Source: Finegoldia magna
GTDB taxonomy: Bacteria; Bacillota; Clostridia; Tissierellales; Peptoniphilaceae
Assembly (NCBI RefSeq): GCF_018371055.1
Contig: NZ_JAGYZD010000078.1
Location: 1 to 6,944 of the forward strand
Direction of reading: 5' to 3'
DNA length: 6,944 nucleotides
Position numbers and translations under genes: made by a program. The notes under the pieces were generated by a model. That model saw nothing but the letters and a program-made list of their open reading frames with translations. It was not told where the DNA came from and did no database searches. Positions 4,906 through 6,944 of the stretch are shown one piece after another (within the stretch, counting starts at the first letter, position 1; the number at the start of each line of letters is the position of its first letter).

Positions 4906-6944
4906 AAGCATTAATTTTTGATTTTACTGTTTCAATTCCCTTTTGTAGTGCTTCATCAACTTTGGAACTATCTTTTGCACCAGCTTGTGCAAAATCTTTA
5001 CGTCCTCCGCCATTACCACCGCATACTTTGGCAACTTCTCTAACAATATCTCCGGCAAATACACCTTTCTTAACTGCTGAGTCCGTAACTAAAGTTATAA
5101 ATGATACTTTTGATTCATCCGAATTAGCTAGTATTACAACCCCATCTTCTAATTTTGATTTAATATTTTCTCCAAAATCTCTAAAAGAATTATTGTCCAA
5201 ACCACTTAACGCAAATACACAAACTTTTGTGCCATCAACGTCTACAGCGTCTTCAATGACTGAATCAATATTTGAAGATAAATCCTTATTTGTAATATCT
5301 TTAAGTTTTTTCTTCAATTCTTTAATTTCTTCAGTGTTCATTTCAATTCTTCTGGTGATTTCATCTTCATTTGATGCCTTTAATGAATGCTTAACAGTAT
5401 CAATCAAACTATCTCTGTCTTTTAAATACTTGTAAACTGCACGACCAGTAATTGCTTCAATTCTTCTAACACCTGCAGCTACACTTGATTCAGAAAGTAT
5501 TTTTAACATTTGAATGTCACTTGTTGTCTTAACGTGAGTTCCTCCACATAATTCTTTGGAATAATCTCCCATTTGAACAACCCTTACAACATCTTGATAC
5601 TTATCTTCGAAAAGACCTCTAGCTCCAATTGATTGAGATTGTTCTAATGACATTTCATCAATTTTTACAGGAATACCTAGAGCTATTTTTTCATTGACAA
5701 TTTGTTCAACTTTTTCTAATTGTTCTTTGGTAACTGCTTCAAAATGCGTTATATCAAATCTTAATCTTTCTCCATCAACATAAGAACCAGCTTGATTTAC
5801 GTGATCTCCTACAACATCCTTTAATGCTTGATGCAATAAGTGTGTTGCAGAGTGATTTTTCATAATATCTCTTCTATTAAGTTCATCTACTTCGATCGTA
5901 ACTTTATCTCCTACATTTAAGCTTCCTTCGATAACTTTTACGTAGTGTAAGAATACTTTCTTGCCAGTTTTCTTAGTGTCGTACACTTCAGCTTTGAAAT
6001 TATCATTGTAGATAATTCCCTTGTCTCCTACTTGACCTCCGCCTTCTCCATAGAAAGTTGTACAATCTAATACTATTATACCCATTTGTCCGGCGTTTAA
6101 ATTATTTTCATCTTCTCCGTAGATTTCGATAACTTCACTTTCATCTTTCAAAGAATCATATCCGTCAAATTTTGTTTCAGGAAGTCCTTCGCCATATTTT
6201 TTGTCGGATGACCAACCCATATTGGATTCATTTCTTGATCCTCTGGCTCTTTCTTTTTGTTCTTCCATTAATTTTTTGAATTCATCTTCATCTACAGTTT
6301 TATTGACTTCACCAACCAATTCCTTAGTTAAATCTATAGGGAATCCATAAGTGTCATATAACTTAAATGCATTTTCTCCACTAAACACATCTGATTCAGT
6401 TTCTTTTAGCATATAATCCAAAATACTCAAACCTAAATCCAAAGTTTCTTGGAATTTCTTTTCTTCAGCATTAGCTATTTTTACAATTCTATCTCTTTCT
6501 TCTTTTAATTCAGGATATCCAGATTCATAAACTTTAATGCAAGAATCTATAACTTTTTCTATAAAACTGTCGTCTATTCCCAATAATTTTCCGTGTCTAC
6601 AAGCTCTTCTTATAAGTCTTCTTAGTACATATCCTCTTTGCTCATTACTTGGAATTACACCATCATAAATCAAAAATGTCATAGCACGTACGTGGTCAGC
6701 AATAATTCTGATTGACACATCATTTTGATGATTTTCTTTGTATTTTACGCCTGAAATTTCTTCAATAGTTTTGATTATATCTTTTACAAGTCCAATTTCA
6801 AAAATATTATCAGCATTTTCCAAAACCATTGTAATTCTTTCAAGACCCATACCAGTATCTATGTTTGGATGAGCAATTCTTTCGTATTTTCCATCTGCTG
6901 TTTTGTTAAATTGTGTGAATACCAAATTCCATACTTCCAAGAAT
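4904..6944 (-). CDS. alaS: Alanyl-tRNA synthetase, N-terminal part outside the window
   Basis: This is the C-terminal 679 residues of AlaS, which attaches alanine to tRNA-Ala and removes mischarged serine or glycine. About 200 N-terminal residues, including class II motifs 1 and 2, lie beyond the window, judging by the usual length near 880. Numbering from the Leu codon at 6938-6940: class II motif 3 is DTGMGLER (28-35). The tRNA-recognition helical domain follows (about 78-240, with [15 protein letters not shown] at 103-117). The editing domain has [11 protein letters not shown] (296-306), HSATH (H363, H367) and CGGTH (C465, H469), the complete zinc-binding set. [13 protein letters not shown] (487-499) leads to a helical linker, then the C-Ala (DHHA1) domain with [15 protein letters not shown] (640-654). 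Editing therefore looks intact. The true start is not here: the reading frame is open to the edge, and FLEVWNLVF is the family's internal sequence, so the TTG at 6940 is a Leu codon. AlaS is often controlled by a T-box leader, which would lie outside the window. Confidence 0.97.
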   Translation of the reverse strand, partial: FLEVWNLVFTQFNKTADGKYERIAHPNIDTGMGLERITMVLENADNIFEIGLVKDIIKTIEEISGVKYKENHQNDVSIRIIADHVRAMTFLIYDGVIPSNEQRGYVLRRLIRRACRHGKLLGIDDSFIEKVIDSCIKVYESGYPELKEERDRIVKIANAEEKKFQETLDLGLSILDYMLKETESDVFSGENAFKLYDTYGFPIDLTKELVGEVNKTVDEDEFKKLMEEQKERARGSRNESNMGWSSDKKYGEGLPETKFDGYDSLKDESEVIEIYGEDENNLNAGQMGIIVLDCTTFYGEGGGQVGDKGIIYNDNFKAEVYDTKKTGKKVFLHYVKVIEGSLNVGDKVTIEVDELNRRDIMKNHSATHLLHQALKDVVGDHVNQAGSYVDGERLRFDITHFEAVTKEQLEKVEQIVNEKIALGIPVKIDEMSLEQSQSIGARGLFEDKYQDVVRVVQMGDYSKELCGGTHVKTTSDIQMLKILSESSVAAGVRRIEAITGRAVYKYLKDRDSLIDTVKHSLKASNEDEITRRIEMNTEEIKELKKKLKDITNKDLSSNIDSVIEDAVDVDGTKVCVFALSGLDNNSFRDFGENIKSKLEDGVVILANSDESKVSFITLVTDSAVKKGVFAGDIVREVAKVCGGNGGGRKDFAQAGAKDSSKVDEALQKGIETVKSKINA

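Noticed and set aside
4962..5435. 157-codon plus-strand open frame inside alaS
   Set aside because: It lies entirely antisense to the conserved editing and C-Ala regions of alaS, encodes a Ser/Phe/Leu-rich composition typical of a reverse-strand shadow, and matches no family I know.
6938..6940. TTG codon as a possible start of alaS
   Set aside because: The frame stays open to the window edge and the surrounding FLEVWNLVF is a conserved internal AlaS segment; about 200 family residues should precede it.
1..6944. Defence system, mobile element, CRISPR array or RNA gene
   Set aside because: All but two short gaps (46 and 52 bases) are filled by conserved housekeeping genes in one orientation; no direct repeat array, transposase, integrase or tRNA-like fold was seen.

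Overview
The window is a compact, AT-rich, single-strand gene cluster. Every supported gene lies on the minus strand, so the biological reading direction runs from 6944 down to 1. In that direction the order is alaS (5' end outside the window), ireB/yrzL (DUF965), ruvX/yrrK, a DUF1292 gene (yrzB-like), a fur-family regulator, rnjA (RNase J), a YlbF/YheA-family gene, trmR/yrrM (tRNA O-methyltransferase), and a U32 family gene (trhP-like, 3' end outside the window). The base composition, the strong GGAGG ribosome binding sites and this gene content indicate a low-GC Gram-positive bacterium (Bacillota). The protein style and the clostridial-looking fur-rnjA insertion suggest a Clostridia/Tissierellia anaerobe such as Finegoldia or a relative. 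That genus-level guess is inference only.

Layout: 6944-4904 is most of alanyl-tRNA synthetase. 4891-4625 is the small kinase-substrate protein IreB. 4624-4573 is a 52-base gap holding a perfect inverted repeat. 4572-4159 is RuvX. 4156-3914 is DUF1292. 3914-3462 is the Fur-type repressor. 3461-1794 is RNase J. 1792-1454 is the YlbF/YheA-like protein. 1461-817 is TrmR. 816-771 is a 46-base gap with a terminator-like hairpin. 770-1 is the U32 protein. Adjacent genes are 12 bases or less apart or overlap, except at the two gaps. This suggests one long transcription unit with two candidate control points.

Functionally the cluster is about RNA and translation. AlaS charges and proofreads tRNA-Ala. 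RuvX is implicated in pre-16S rRNA maturation or recombination. RNase J matures and degrades RNA. TrhP and TrmR are the two successive enzymes that make 5-methoxyuridine at the tRNA wobble position in Bacillus subtilis. IreB links to PASTA-kinase control of the cell envelope, and the Fur-type protein adds metal-responsive regulation.

I see no mobile element, CRISPR array, RNA gene or clearly new system. The most notable items are the inverted repeat without a U-tract in front of a ruvX start lacking a Shine-Dalgarno sequence, the hairpin between trmR and trhP, and a YlbF/YheA-type protein encoded directly after RNase J.
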